DNA from: Aspidapion aeneum
Taxonomy: Eukaryota > Arthropoda > Insecta > Coleoptera > Brentidae
Assembly: GCA_963576565.1 (NCBI GenBank)
Contig: OY755040.1
Location: 88,217,002 to 88,281,001 of the forward strand
Direction of reading: 5' to 3'
DNA length: 64,000 bases
A program made the translations under genes and the position numbers. Positions 11,335 to 23,110 of the stretch are shown piece after piece. Under the pieces are notes generated by a model. That model saw nothing but the letters and a program-made list of their open reading frames with translations, searched no databases and was not told where the DNA came from. Position 1 is the stretch's first letter. Every line of letters starts with the position of its first letter.

Positions 11335-14300
11335 TGTGGCCAATTAAAATGCGTTGGGTGACATTTTGTGGCAAACTACAAGACGTTGCCGCCATTTTGT
11401 GACACTGTAAATAGAGCAATAACGCTGTGCCAATTTTTGACACTAAAAAAACTACTGAATAATTCCACAAAACAAATATCTGGAAGCAGAACTGTATTTT
11501 CCAACTAGGAAAAACATTGATATGCCCGGTAACTTTTATACAATGGAAAAGGGGGGGTTCAGAAATAAGAAAATTTTAAGTGCGCCACAGTGTTTTAATA
11601 CCAATGTTTTACAAAGAAGATCTTAAATAAAATACAGTTCAACTCAAACGTTGTAGCCAAGCAATGAAACTCTACCTACTTCCGAGGCTTCCAGAGTATT
11701 TGTGTAATTAAAAAAACCAAAAAAAATTGACTAATAAACAAAATAAAATTCTAAAAGATTCCTAAATGAATCAAAATGACACAAATAGGAAGTTCCTTAT
11801 AGGTAGATGCACATTTCCAACAGGTCACAGTGTACCTACATTTGAGTCAGTAGTGTGAGACTCCATTATATAAATGAAAAAAAAACACTTCCAAAATCAT
11901 TCTGTCATAGGGGAGATCCGAACCAAATATCTGCTGTCATCATTCTACGTTGGGTAGAATGAGACAGACAGCAACCCAGTCCGAGATCTACCCCATGAGG
12001 CAAAACAATGTAAGGAAACCGCTAAAAAAAATATAATCTCATCTCTCTTTTGTCTCTGCAAAGTCGGTCATTGGGTTGTACAATTAACACAAAAAAAATT
12101 AGTTCATCTTGTGTATTTTAGGTGTAAACCTACTGTAAAAAAAAATGAAAACATGAAATATGTTTAAAAAAAAAGGATGAAACAAGTTCGGGCCAAAATA
12201 GCAAGGCACTCCAAATTTCACGAGAGAAATTGTCTTAAATAAATGAAATGAAGGAAAACAAGTCAACTTAGTAAATACTCCGCAAAATTTTGGTTATGAC
12301 GTCATACCTTTACCTTGCGTTTACACGAAATGTTAAATTATACTATAAAATTTATGGAAAAAAAAATTATATCTAAAAAAATGGTTGCTTGCGTGAAATT
12401 GAAGAAAACTCCTACCTTGGTCCTTGATTATTTTATGGTTAAAGAAGAGGGTGTTTTGATTTGTAAACCTGAAAGTCCCGAAACATCTTCCTGGCAACTC
12501 CGGGTTCTGCTCTGATCGCGCCTTCCCTTGGTTGCTTAGCACACGGTGCTAGGGCAGCACATGGTGGTCAAAATGTAGCTGATTCTTGCCCGAGCGTAAA
12601 ACCCTGTGGAAAATGAAATGTTTCAGTTTCCTGGAATTCGTCTATTTTGCACGAAGTTCCCCTACACCGAGTAACTTAAATCGAGAACCCCATGTCGACT
12701 CAATAAAATAAAGTAGATTTAAACAGATGAACTGAAATAATCCTAACGTACCTTTCCCAGGGTTACAATGCTACACCCGGCTTCACACCAGCGTCCAGCA
12801 CAACTGTCCCAGTGATGGATTGGACAGGGCTGTAGACAAAGGAGAAAAACAATATATAGTTTTTATCCAAAACGTGGTTTTAAAAAAATATAAAAAAAGC
12901 TCCAAAAATTCCCCACGTCTTTTGTCGAAAAAGTACATTTCACACGAAAAATAATTACAATTTGGGAGGCAAATATTATCTTGAAGAATCCTCAAATAAT
13001 AAAAAAATAAAAAAAATAAAATCGAACTTACCACTGCTCTTTCCGTAGAAACGGCGTAGGCCGCCTTAAATCCCTCTCAGAGGGTGTGAGTGTCACTAAG
13101 ATTCGCCTAAACAACGACGGCTCACAGTAAACCGTCTTTGGTATAATCCGCAACTACTGCAGTGCCAATAAGTGCCAATAACCACAAAAACAATGGCGAC
13201 ACCAATAGACGGCCACCAGCCCAGCCAGAATTCTTTAGGAAAGGGACAAGGCACTTTGTCAAGAATACAAAAAAAATGAAGTTGCCGGAAGTCGTTTCTA
13301 GATTTGGTGGGGACAGTACACAGTAGCAACCAAATTTTCCCGGTTAAATTCAAACAAGGATGCGAACCCATTTATAAAAAAACGCTCTCGCCGAAAAATC
13401 ACTAAATCCGGTTTGCGAGCCTGGAGGAAAAAACCCGCGGTTTTCAAACTAACCAATGAGGAAATACATTAATACTTCCGTACCGGTCTACAGGGGGCAG
13501 CATCGACCAAGGGGATATCGAAAATACGTAAAACGCACATTGAGGTGTTGTCGGACCTATTTCCACGGTTGAAATTTTTATAACAAGGACATCGAGACAC
13601 CCTCCATACATAGACCGAACATTTGCCTACCGGACCCCTACCGACATAGCAAGTAGGAGGAAAATAACCAGCAGGACTGTAAGAAGCTCAGCATTGAAAC
13701 CATCAACTGTAAAATCAATTACTGGAGATCAGAGCATGCATCAAACCCAGGAATATTCGAACACTCAACCAATTCCCATATGAGTAAAGCTATACTAAGT
13801 GTAGAATTTAGTTGTGTTTTAGTTACAGTTTTAGTCAAAAGTTTCCTTTGCTCTTTATATATGTTTTCTCTAAGATTCATATGGTTTGACGCCATTTTTG
13901 TAAAACATTTCTACATTAATAAAGTTGTTTCTGAACTTGAACCTAAAAATACACATTGAACTACTGCTTAAACTCGGCACAAGAGTGTTCAGATGTTAAG
14001 TTTGTTCATCACTATCCAGCCCTACACAACCCTTCAATCCGACTGAGTTAGTTATTAACTTTATTTAACTATGATTATATATAAATTTATATAATATAAA
14101 AATACGATTTTGTTTATTCTTTTAGTCCTGGTTTTTATTCCTCGTTTATCTCCCAATTACAAAAGTGCATAACTCGTATTTATTTTATCTTCTCCTTATC
14201 AAATTAACAAAGATATCAAAGTGGGCCAATATCCTCGAAAATAAACATAAGCGAATAAAATGTTCATCTAAATGTTTTCTTCCTGTTACTGAAACCATTT

Positions 14301-14702
14301 GTGATGCGGCAACGCCGCCCTTCCCCAGCAAAACAGCTGTTTATTTTCATGAACGTCAAAGAAAATTACGAAGTTTTACAGATAAACAAAACAATCGAAA
14401 GTTTTTATGTGATTTTTCCCGAAACCTGTGATCTCAAGTTCCAATTACGATGTCCAGATAATGCGATGTGCGCAGTGTCCACAGTAATTCGATGGAATGC
14501 CTCCTTTTTTAAGGTAACTTCCTGGACACTATATAACCTCCAAACCTAGCTCTATAAAATACCCTTAATTTGTGTACAGAAAGACGAGTCGAAGAGCCTT
14601 GATTATTTACCTAAATAAACAAGACGAGTCGAAGAGCCTTGATTATTTACCTAAATAAACAAATATGTAACGTTGCCTTAAACGTAAAAATGACACGTTA
14701 CA
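11335..14702 (-). repeat. Gypsy-B 3' LTR (3,368 bp)
   Basis: TG...CA ended, colinear with 25866-29119 at a few percent divergence by eye plus small indels. Unlike the other copy it has a 40-bp tandem duplication at about 14582-14661 (AAGACGAGTCGAAGAGCC...). Small open frames shared with the other LTR (12315-12515, 14165-14431, 14301-14549) have no recognised domains. They differ between the copies by mostly amino-acid-changing substitutions, so they are probably incidental. Confidence 0.9.
14582..14661. repeat. 40-bp tandem duplication in left LTR
   Basis: Two exact adjacent copies of a unit beginning AAGACGAGTCGAAGAG and ending AAATAAAC. The right LTR has one copy only, so the duplication arose after insertion or during the last reverse transcription. 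Confidence 0.9.
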
Positions 14703-14716
14703 TAATCCCCCCCAAC
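14703..14716 (-). other. Gypsy-B polypurine tract
   Basis: On the minus strand GTTGGGGGGGATTA directly precedes the 3' LTR, the expected plus-strand primer position. Confidence 0.75.
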
Positions 14717-14740
14717 TTCAAGACGATTAACCTAAAAAGG

Positions 14741-17700
14741 TTAATCGGAGAGATCCGCTGCCGACTTAAGATCTTTGGCATGCCAGCTCCCTGGTAGTAC
14801 TTTACCCGATGGTTCCTGAAGCTCAAATATCCATGGAGAAATTTTATTCCTAATCACATAAGGACCAACGAATTTCGGTGCTAACTTCTTCGAGAAAAAT
14901 AATTCTTCTTCCAAACACGCTGACCCACAACAAAGTTGGGTACCCTTGTACGCAAATTATACTGAACTACGTTTTTCTCTCCCGCTACCTCTAACCTTCT
15001 CTTAACATTCGCATAGAGCTTCCGGAAACCTTCGTTCTTACTTTCAGCTGCAGTTTGTACACCATTCTCTTCAGATAACAAAACTGGGTTGGAGTAATCT
15101 TTTCCTGACAGACACATATTCCTACCAAAATTAACAAAGAAAGGAGACATCCTGGTTGTCTCATGGGTTGCAGTACGAATCGCTCAGGCAAGTTTATGTA
15201 TTTGTTCGTCCCACTTCCTGTGGTTGTCTTTCACATAACAACATAACATGGTTTTTAACGTACGATTCGTCCTTTCTGTTGGATTCGCTCTGGGGTGATA
15301 ATACGGATTATACTGAATTTTAACCTGATAACTCTCAGCAAAACGCTTAAACTCGTTACTTTTGTACTGAGGGCCATTATCACAAAGTATCAAACGGGGT
15401 ACTCCGAAGACCATAAATACTTGCTCCTCAAGATGCTTGACAACAGCTTGAGTAGGGGCTGTTCGCATTGGAAAAACTAAGGAAAACTTACTCAAATAGT
15501 CCGTAACGACGAGAATCCAGCAATTACCCTTTGTCGAACGAGGTAGAGGTCCACATAAATCCGTCGAAATAATTTCCCAAGGACGAGTTGGTTTTGGGTG
15601 AGATATCATCTGATCAGATACACCTTGTGTATCACCTTTATGAGCTGCACAGACAAAGCATTTCTTTACAAAAGTTGCCACGTCCTGGCGCATTTTTGGC
15701 CAATAATATTTTTCTGCCAGTCTGTGGAAGGTTTTATACACACCCATGTCCTGCGGTAGGAGGATCGTGAGCTTCTCCAATAATTCTACGCCTATGATCT
15801 TTGGGGACTACCTCTTTCCAATATTCGTTAGATGGTGAAAGTTGAGGGTATTCTTGTTTGACATATTTATACAACTTATTATCAGTGTATCTCCAATTCA
15901 TAAATTTTAACGGTGATTCTACGACCCTCTTTACCATGTTTTGGTACCATCGATCTTTAATTGCTGTTGAAACGTCTCTGGGCTGCGAAATTGTATCAAT
16001 CATGGGTACTGCACGAGACAACATGTCCGGGACAACTAAATCTTTCCCTTTCCGATAGATTACTTTAAAGTCATATTGCTGCAGTTTTACAGACCAACGA
16101 GCAAGTCTTCCACTGGGCTCTTTCAAGCTATGAAGCCATTTTAAACTAAAATGATCTGTTATGACCTTAAATGAGATCCTCTCAATATATGGCCGGAGCT
16201 TCTCTATCGCCCAAACCAATGCCAAACATTCTCGCTCGGTGGTCGTGTAACCACGTTCTTGCTTAGACAAAGATCGACTCAAATAGCATATGACTTTGTC
16301 TCCTTCAGGATAAGGTTGCGTTAAACATGCTCCTATTCCATATCCTGATGCGTCTGTTTGAATGACAAATTCTTTGGTATAATCTGGACATGTATGAATC
16401 GGTGCAGTCACTAAAAGTTCCTTAATCTTAATAAATGCTTTTTCGCAGTCTGGAGTCCAATCGAACTTTTGATTTTTCTTAGTTAGAGCTGTAATTGGAG
16501 CTATTATCTATAGCTATATACCAGGGTATTGTACCTACAACTCTACGAACTTCTCTGACAGTTCTTGGCCTCTGGAGCTCTAACATGGCTCTAATTTTAT
16601 TAGGGTCAACTCGGATGCCTCGACGGTCCACTACGAATCCTAAATAAGTCATTTCTGGCCTACACAGTTGGCATTTCTCCCAACTTACCGTTATCTTTGC
16701 ATTCTGCAATCTTCGTAGGACTTCCTCAAGAATTCTAAGATGTTCAGAAAAGCTTTGTGTGACAATTACGAGGTCATCGAGATATACGTACACGTAGGGG
16801 TCTAAATCGTTTCCTATGATGCTATCTGTGAGTCTCTGCCAAGTTGCAGGTGCATTATGAAGACCAAACGGTAAACGCTTAAATTGGAAGAGACCTCGTC
16901 GACAGATGAATGCTGTTAGTGGCTTCGATGATTCTTCCATTGGTACTTGCCAATAAGCGCTTTTGATATCTAAAGTTGACAAGTACTTAGCATCTTTCAA
17001 CTTGTCAAGGGTCTCGGATGGGAGTGGTAAAGGATAACTATCACGCCGTCACTGAGTTCAATTTGCGGTAGTCTACGCAGAAACGATATTTCTTTGTGTT
17101 TTTCTTTTGTACCATTACCACTGGTGAAGCCCATGAACTACTACTCCGTTCTATAATGACCGGTGAGACCATATATAAACGTTGTCTTATCGGTGTTGTT
17201 GTAATCTTATGCTCTACCCTGTCTGTACATCCTAATGAGTCACCCATAATAGTCTTACATTTAACGACCAATTCCTCTAGTCGTTCTGATTCATAAGGCG
17301 TAAGAGTAGTTTGTTGGTCCGATGTTTCTAAAGAACAAATCACATCTTTATTATCGGAAAAGTGCCACTCATTAGTACTTAAGTTCGGTACTATACCCAT
17401 CGAAATCCAAAAATCTAATCCCAAAATCAAAGTGTGCGGCAACTCAGGAACGACACCGACCTCTATTAACCTAAATTTATCTTGAACTCGCATAGGAAGC
17501 TGCACTGTCCCAATACTACTCGTGCTTTGACCATTTGCCACAATACAACTCGTCTTCTTCGTCGTATCAAGTGAAAAACCAAACCTCTCGATGATTGACC
17601 AACCATTATTCCCTAAAAAGGTACGTGAAGCCCCGGAATCCAACAAACCTAATAACTTAATTCCGAGCACATCCACTTCTAAATAATGTCTCTCATCTTT

Positions 17701-17806
17701 ACGAGCATGACTTATCACATAATCTAAGACGTTCGGTAGCCTATCGGTCGATGCTTGTTCAGGCTGACTCGAAGGTCGACTGCCTAAGAGCGCCTGGGTC
17801 CGTTTC
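14741..17806 (-). pseudogene. Gypsy-B pol (protease, RT, RNase H, integrase), broken
   Basis: Pol lies in the -1 frame relative to gag and is open from the slippery site at 17808. Protease near 17640 (LLDSGASRTFLG), RT from about 17150 with intact YLDDLVIV near 16780, RNase H near 16340 (QTDASGYGIGA), integrase zinc HHCC near 15770-15640 and D, D, E near 15550 (TDLCGPL), 15375 (LCDNGPQ) and 15275 (PTERTN), then a GPY-type C-terminus (KFVGPYVI near 14860) ending in TAA at 14743-14741. Breaks: frameshifts near 17040, 16490 (with a small deletion), 15745 and 14905, and a TGA at 15184-15186, probably once TGG. The catalytic residues I can see are intact, so decay is fairly recent. Confidence 0.92.
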
Positions 17807-19534
17807 CCTGACGATTACAATTACGACATTCTCTTACTGTTACCCCTGCTCGTCCACATGAATAACACTGCTTACCTCTAGGTAATGCGCACCCGATCGC
17901 CATGTGCCCTGTTTGATTGCATCTATAACATACCACGTCCCTATTCGCCCTACCAGGTCTAGCACCTTGTGGTGGTTGTCTATCCCTATCATTTTCACTA
18001 GACTGACCACTAGCTGGTTGCTGTCTATCTCTGTCAAATCTATCAGCATGATGATTTGAATTCCGTTGGTTAGATGTCGCGGTACTTGATATTTGAATTG
18101 CTCTGACTTCTGTTGGAAAATCGTCACTGTCGCTCTCTAACTCAACGTAGGCCAAGTCAGGTTCGATTGATTGGTTTTTCCTAGGTGTAAAATTATCTTC
18201 CTCTAAACCATATCTCTGGTCTATTCTACGACACAGATCTTTTAAATGTGATAGGCTATTGACCTCAGTAGCAATTAACTCATTCTTATAGATGTCCGCT
18301 ATATTTCTGAAGACGATAGCTAATTTCGCCTCTTCAGAAACAGGACAGCCAAGTCTTTGGAAATATGTGTTCATGACAGCAATATAGGTCCCTATAGACT
18401 CTCCAGGGCCTTGTTTACGTTTTTGGATTTCCTTCACTAGCTTCTCGCCATATGAAAAAGGGAGATACTCTGCCATGAACCTCTGTTCCAGCTGTTCCCA
18501 TGTATGGACTTCTCTTCGAACATCTTTATAAAAAGTATAGGCTGACTTTTCAAAAAGATCAATGCCTGAGTTCAGTAACACCTTTTTGCTAACTCCTCTA
18601 GCCTGACTCAACTCGTCCACTCTCTCAAAAAATGCGGTGACGGAGATTGTACCCCTCTCACCTGTAAACTTTAAGTTCCAATTATGCGGAGGTACAGGTG
18701 CAACGTGATATGAGGTACCAGGATCACTTGACATTGGTACTGGCGACGAACATGAAAATGGTCGTGACTGAGCAATTGGTGCTACGCTACTTTGGAAGGC
18801 AGCTAAACTCAAAGGAACGGTAGACGGTTGTTGATAATGAAAAGCTGATGCACCGTCATTCTGGATCAGCATTGGGGGTGGTGCTTGTATTGGTGTTTGA
18901 GTCGGGTTTGTAAGCACTTGCATTTGCAATGGAGCAATGACCGACGGTTGGTTTGTGGGCTGTTGAGCTGTTCTCTGCGTGCTCGAGTGCTGTGGTTGCG
19001 GGAAATGAGACTGGTTTGGTGTGTTGCCAGCATTTGTTGAGTGGTCTGAGCCTCGACTCGTTGATTGGGTTTCAGATGCTTCATCATCATCTGAGGTAAC
19101 GCCAACTCTTAGTAAATCTGTTGCTTGGCTCTGCAATCTCCCAATAAAACTCAAGGTTTCCGCAACCAGTATGCCTTTTGTTTTACTTTCTTCAAAGTTG
19201 GACGGATTCATGTTGTTAATCCTGGCTAGCACGTGTTCCAACCTTACAGCGATTTTCCTAACTCTCCCCCTTTGCTCGTACCAGAGAACTTCTCTACCAG
19301 TGGTACCAGACTATCAAGCTTCTTCATGCAGCTAAAAGCATCTTGGCCAAATTTAAAGGGATACGGAGGGTATCTCATACTTCCATCAGTCCTTTCTCTC
19401 TGTCTAATCAATATGAGCTGTTGCTTCATCTCTTCCACCGATCCAATGGCTATGCCTCTCCATGTTAATTCGTAGATTAACTCGTCCTTGACTAAGTACT
19501 TTATGTCAGATAACCGACTCAAAGAAATAGCCAT
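17784..19534 (-). pseudogene. Gypsy-B gag with two zinc knuckles, one frameshift
   Basis: The likely start is the ATG at 19534-19532 (MAISLSRLSDIK). A one-base loss near 19245 splits the frame into about 97 and 485 codons. After a Gln/Pro/Thr-rich linker (18700-19100) comes a capsid-like segment (about 18640-18300, FFERVDELSQARGVSKK), then zinc knuckles near 17950 (CYRCNQTGHMAIGC, a perfect CCHC) and 17880 (CYSCGRAGVTVREC, where the His position is Val). It ends at the TAG at 17786-17784, seven codons after the frameshift heptamer. Expected role: retrotransposon particle and RNA packaging. Confidence 0.88.
17802..17808 (-). promoter_or_regulatory. -1 ribosomal frameshift heptamer GGGAAAC
   Basis: The minus strand reads G GGA AAC in the gag frame, the canonical X XXY YYZ slippery form. 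The pol frame is exactly -1 to gag and open through this point, and gag stops about 7 codons downstream. Family knowledge: many retroelements join gag and pol this way. I did not find a strong downstream stem-loop by eye. Confidence 0.75.
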
Positions 19535-21945
19535 GGTGCCTTTTATATTCAAACTTTAATTAAAACTTTTAATTATACCTCCCAATTATAAAAACTAAAC
19601 CACGCAATAACAAACACAAAGTTCACTTTAAATTCACTAGTGAAAATCACTCTAAATTTTCTCACAAATGTAGAAAATATAAAACTTAAATACGGGCAGA
19701 CGCGAACAAAATTGAAGAACACCGGAGCAGTCAGAAAATAAAATTTATTTGCATTTAAAAATATAAGCATAGTTTATATTAAGTATTTGTACAACCAACT
19801 ATGACGTCCAACCTTGCAGAGAGAAATAACTACTTAAATCCTAAATTAGAATTAACAAGTAGCCATAAAAAATTTAAAAAAAAATAAATAAAAGAGAGAC
19901 AAGAGTTTTGGCAGTGTTTAGGTCTTATGTTCCACTCCTGCGTGAATAAAACAAAAAAAAAATAATTGCGCTTATCCTAGCTGAACTGGATTAAAATTAA
20001 AGTTAAGTGATGTTTGTTTACCTCAGCAACCGAATAGGTAAATTTATCCCTAAATGGAACGTACAACAGACTACCTATAACAAAAAATCCCAAAGCTGTT
20101 GTACACAGTTAACGCTAGGGTATACTCCTGCTATTGCAGAACGGCTCCACAAATAAACTCCTCAAAAAAAAACCAAATCGCCGTATACAATGATTTTTCT
20201 AAAAAGAATAAATCAAAACCCACTTTAACCTGCTTACCTATTCTGAGTTTACACGAAACATGCAGGCTTAAGAAAATTACCGATGGTAATAAAAAATTTA
20301 CACAAATAACGTCTTGGTAGGACTGCAACTCTCTAATAATCGTTAAAATGAAATTCCCAAAATTTTAACTAAATTGATGCAAACCATGGTCAAGAAGACC
20401 CTAGGATCGTACCGAAAGATGTCCAAAAAAAATAAAAAATAAAAAATTTTTGCTGTCGACTACAGTAGCCCAATAATAAAAAAAATAATTAGTGGCTCGT
20501 TAAAATTTTCAAAATATTACTCTACCCTGATAGGTGGTTTGGAGTAGGGAGAAAAAAAAATTAAAACAAATGATGATAGGTTGTTAAAACGCGAGGGTTC
20601 GAAATGAAATTATTTTAATTCAGAAAAAAATATTTAAATAAACTGGTAAAAGAATTGTAGGGCAAGGTACTACTATGCACCAAAAAAAAATTTTTGCAAC
20701 AAGAAAATCAAGTATCCCTCCTAAAAAAAATTAAAAAAAAAATATTTAAAGAATATTTAAAAAAAAATTAAAAATGTTTAAGTGGGGTTGCAGCTCATAT
20801 TAACGATTTAAAAAAAAAATTAAAATAAAATTAACACTAGAAAAATCTTAATCGAGTTATATTATGCAATAGCCATTGTTCTTTTCCTTTGATTACAGTT
20901 GCCGATTCCCTTTCCTTCCCAGAACTGTGTTACTTGTAAAGCAAGGTGAATGAGCCAAAAAAAATTAATTAACTATACTGGAAAAAAAATTCTTGAAAAT
21001 AAAATTTACTTAAAAATCATAAGGTATGAAAAAAATCGTAATTGCAAAAAAAGCCAATCAGGTTAGGACAAGGAAAAAAAATATATATGTTCCAAAAAAC
21101 ACAAACGATGTTAGTATATTTGTTTAGAATTATTACTGAAGGAAATAAACAACGTGAGTACTTATTTACTGTACCACTATAATAATGTAAACCTAAGTTT
21201 TAAACTTTGCACTCAACCCGTAAAGAATTATCTTGTGTGCACTTTCAGAAAAACAACTATGAAAACAATTCCAAGGTTCACCTATAAGGCCGTTGTAAAA
21301 CTAAATCTGCCTACTCAAGTGTCTGTACACACAACATCTAATCAAAAAAATTTTTACTGCTTAATGCATTCTCAGATCCTTATTCCTGGTGTTCACGAGA
21401 TATAAAATTAAGTTGGGCCCTTTCCACAACTATTAGTTAAAGCAAAATTACCAAATGTCCAAGGGCTAATGAGACCCTATCCCTACAAATGACATTTTGA
21501 AATGAAACAGCTGGGAATAATCCTGCGTAAAAACCAGACAACAAAAATCAAGAAGCCAAAACTATTACATTAATTTTAAAAGAGCATAATAAAACTCCCG
21601 GCCCCAATTAAACTTTTGTTATCTCAACAAAACTCGGCCTAAACCCAAAAAAATCTTTTTATTAGACATTTCCCCTATTTCCTAAGTATATTGTCAATAA
21701 CCCAAAAACTTGTGATTTCCATTCCAATCCCATCTGGACCCTATATATTTTTTAAACGGTTAAACGCCCACAGGCGAAACAATATCCTATTTCAAAGAAA
21801 GGGTGAAGATATTTTGAAGCACCCTGTGAAAATAGGACACTATTATGAAAAATTGTTCAGATCAGTGTTCTTACTAATTTTTAACCTAAATATATCTAGT
21901 TCCCTCATGTGCATGTTACTATTTTAATTCCTATCATAACTAAAC

Positions 21946-23110
21946 AGATCAATTGCCTTAGATATATCAAAAGCATTCGATAAAGTCTGGCATGAAAATC
22001 TGCTCAACAAGCTCAAAGCAATGGGATTGTCGCCGAAACTTTGCACTTGGTTTGAAAGTTACCTTAAGGATAGATCCATTTATGTTGCACTGGATGGCCG
22101 GAACTCCAACTCTTACCAAATAGATGCTGGTGTGCCACAGGGAGCAATCCTTTCGCCAACACTTTTTCTGATTTACATAAATGACCTCATAGATAAAACA
22201 GTAAATCCACTTTATTGCTTTGCAGATGATGGCAATGTAGTCTCCTCAGTCATACCACCCACTCAGTGTCTATCCGCACGTGAATTCCATCATCTTAGAC
22301 TAACTCAAATATCGCAGATAAATAACGACCTGGAGATAATAGAGGACTGGGGCAACAAAAACCTTGTACAGTTTAACGCGCAGAAAACCCAAGCAGCCCT
22401 GTTTTCAAAAAAGACCAGCACCGGTGAGCCAGACATCATGTTGTCTGGAAGTGCTGTCGCATTGCAGAGCCGGTTGAACATCTTAGGGGTCACTGCAGAG
22501 ACCAACATGTCTTGGCACAGTCACGTGGCAGATATAGCTAAGAGGGCGTCCCAAAAGCTTGGGGTGCTGTTTCGTGCAAGACATCTGTATACAAAAAGCC
22601 CAGATTTGACCAACTATGGAGTACTGCTCACATATATGGAGTGCGGCACCCAAACATACCTTAATGCTTTTGAACACCGTGCAAAAACGAGCTATCAAGC
22701 TGATCAATGACCCCGCACTTACCCGTAGCTTGGATAGTCTCGAACATCGAAGAACTGTGGGCGATCTATCTCTCTTCTACAGGTATTATCACGGAAAATG
22801 CTCTGAAGAGTTGGCACGTATGATCCCCTCGGGAGTAGCACCTACTAGGCGAACACGTCAAACAGACGGTAACCATCAATTTACTGTCAAAATAGAGGCA
22901 CCAAGAACCTCGTTATATCAGAATTCATATCTCTGGAGAACAGCATCGCTGTGGAATAGACTCCCTGCGACAGTTTTCCCTGCAGGTTACAACCTGAACC
23001 GTTTCAAAACCAACACACACCAACATTTCCGCGCACTGGCCGCTTCTCGAGCGTGATAGGGATCCCCTTGCGAGTGCGCTTAACCGTAAAAAAAAAAAAA
23101 AAAAAGATCA
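21946..23110 (+). mobile_element. 5'-truncated LINE with poly(A) tail
   Basis: The coding piece begins mid-RT (ALDISKAFDKVW) and ends at a stop, a short 3' UTR and an 18-base A run at 23088-23105. AGATCA occurs directly before the start (21946-21951) and after the tail (23105-23110), a plausible short target duplication. The insertion is antisense to Gypsy-B. Confidence 0.85.
21952..23056 (+). pseudogene. LINE reverse transcriptase C-terminal part (jockey/CR1-like)
   Basis: RT blocks run from DISKAFDKVW through GVPQGAILSPTLF to the catalytic FADDG (near 22215), then thumb and C-terminal regions with MEYCSHIW and HRRTVGDLSLFYRYYHGKC. The endonuclease and N-terminal RT are missing. A small deletion with frameshift near 22612 splits the frame into 22021-22710 and 22616-23056. 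Motifs fit jockey/CR1-group LINEs; the exact clade needs a tree. Non-functional. Confidence 0.87.

Noticed and set aside
11335..14702. Segmental duplication instead of an LTR pair
   Set aside because: TG/CA ends, an exact tRNA-Lys primer site, a polypurine tract and gag-pol between the copies fit LTRs much better.
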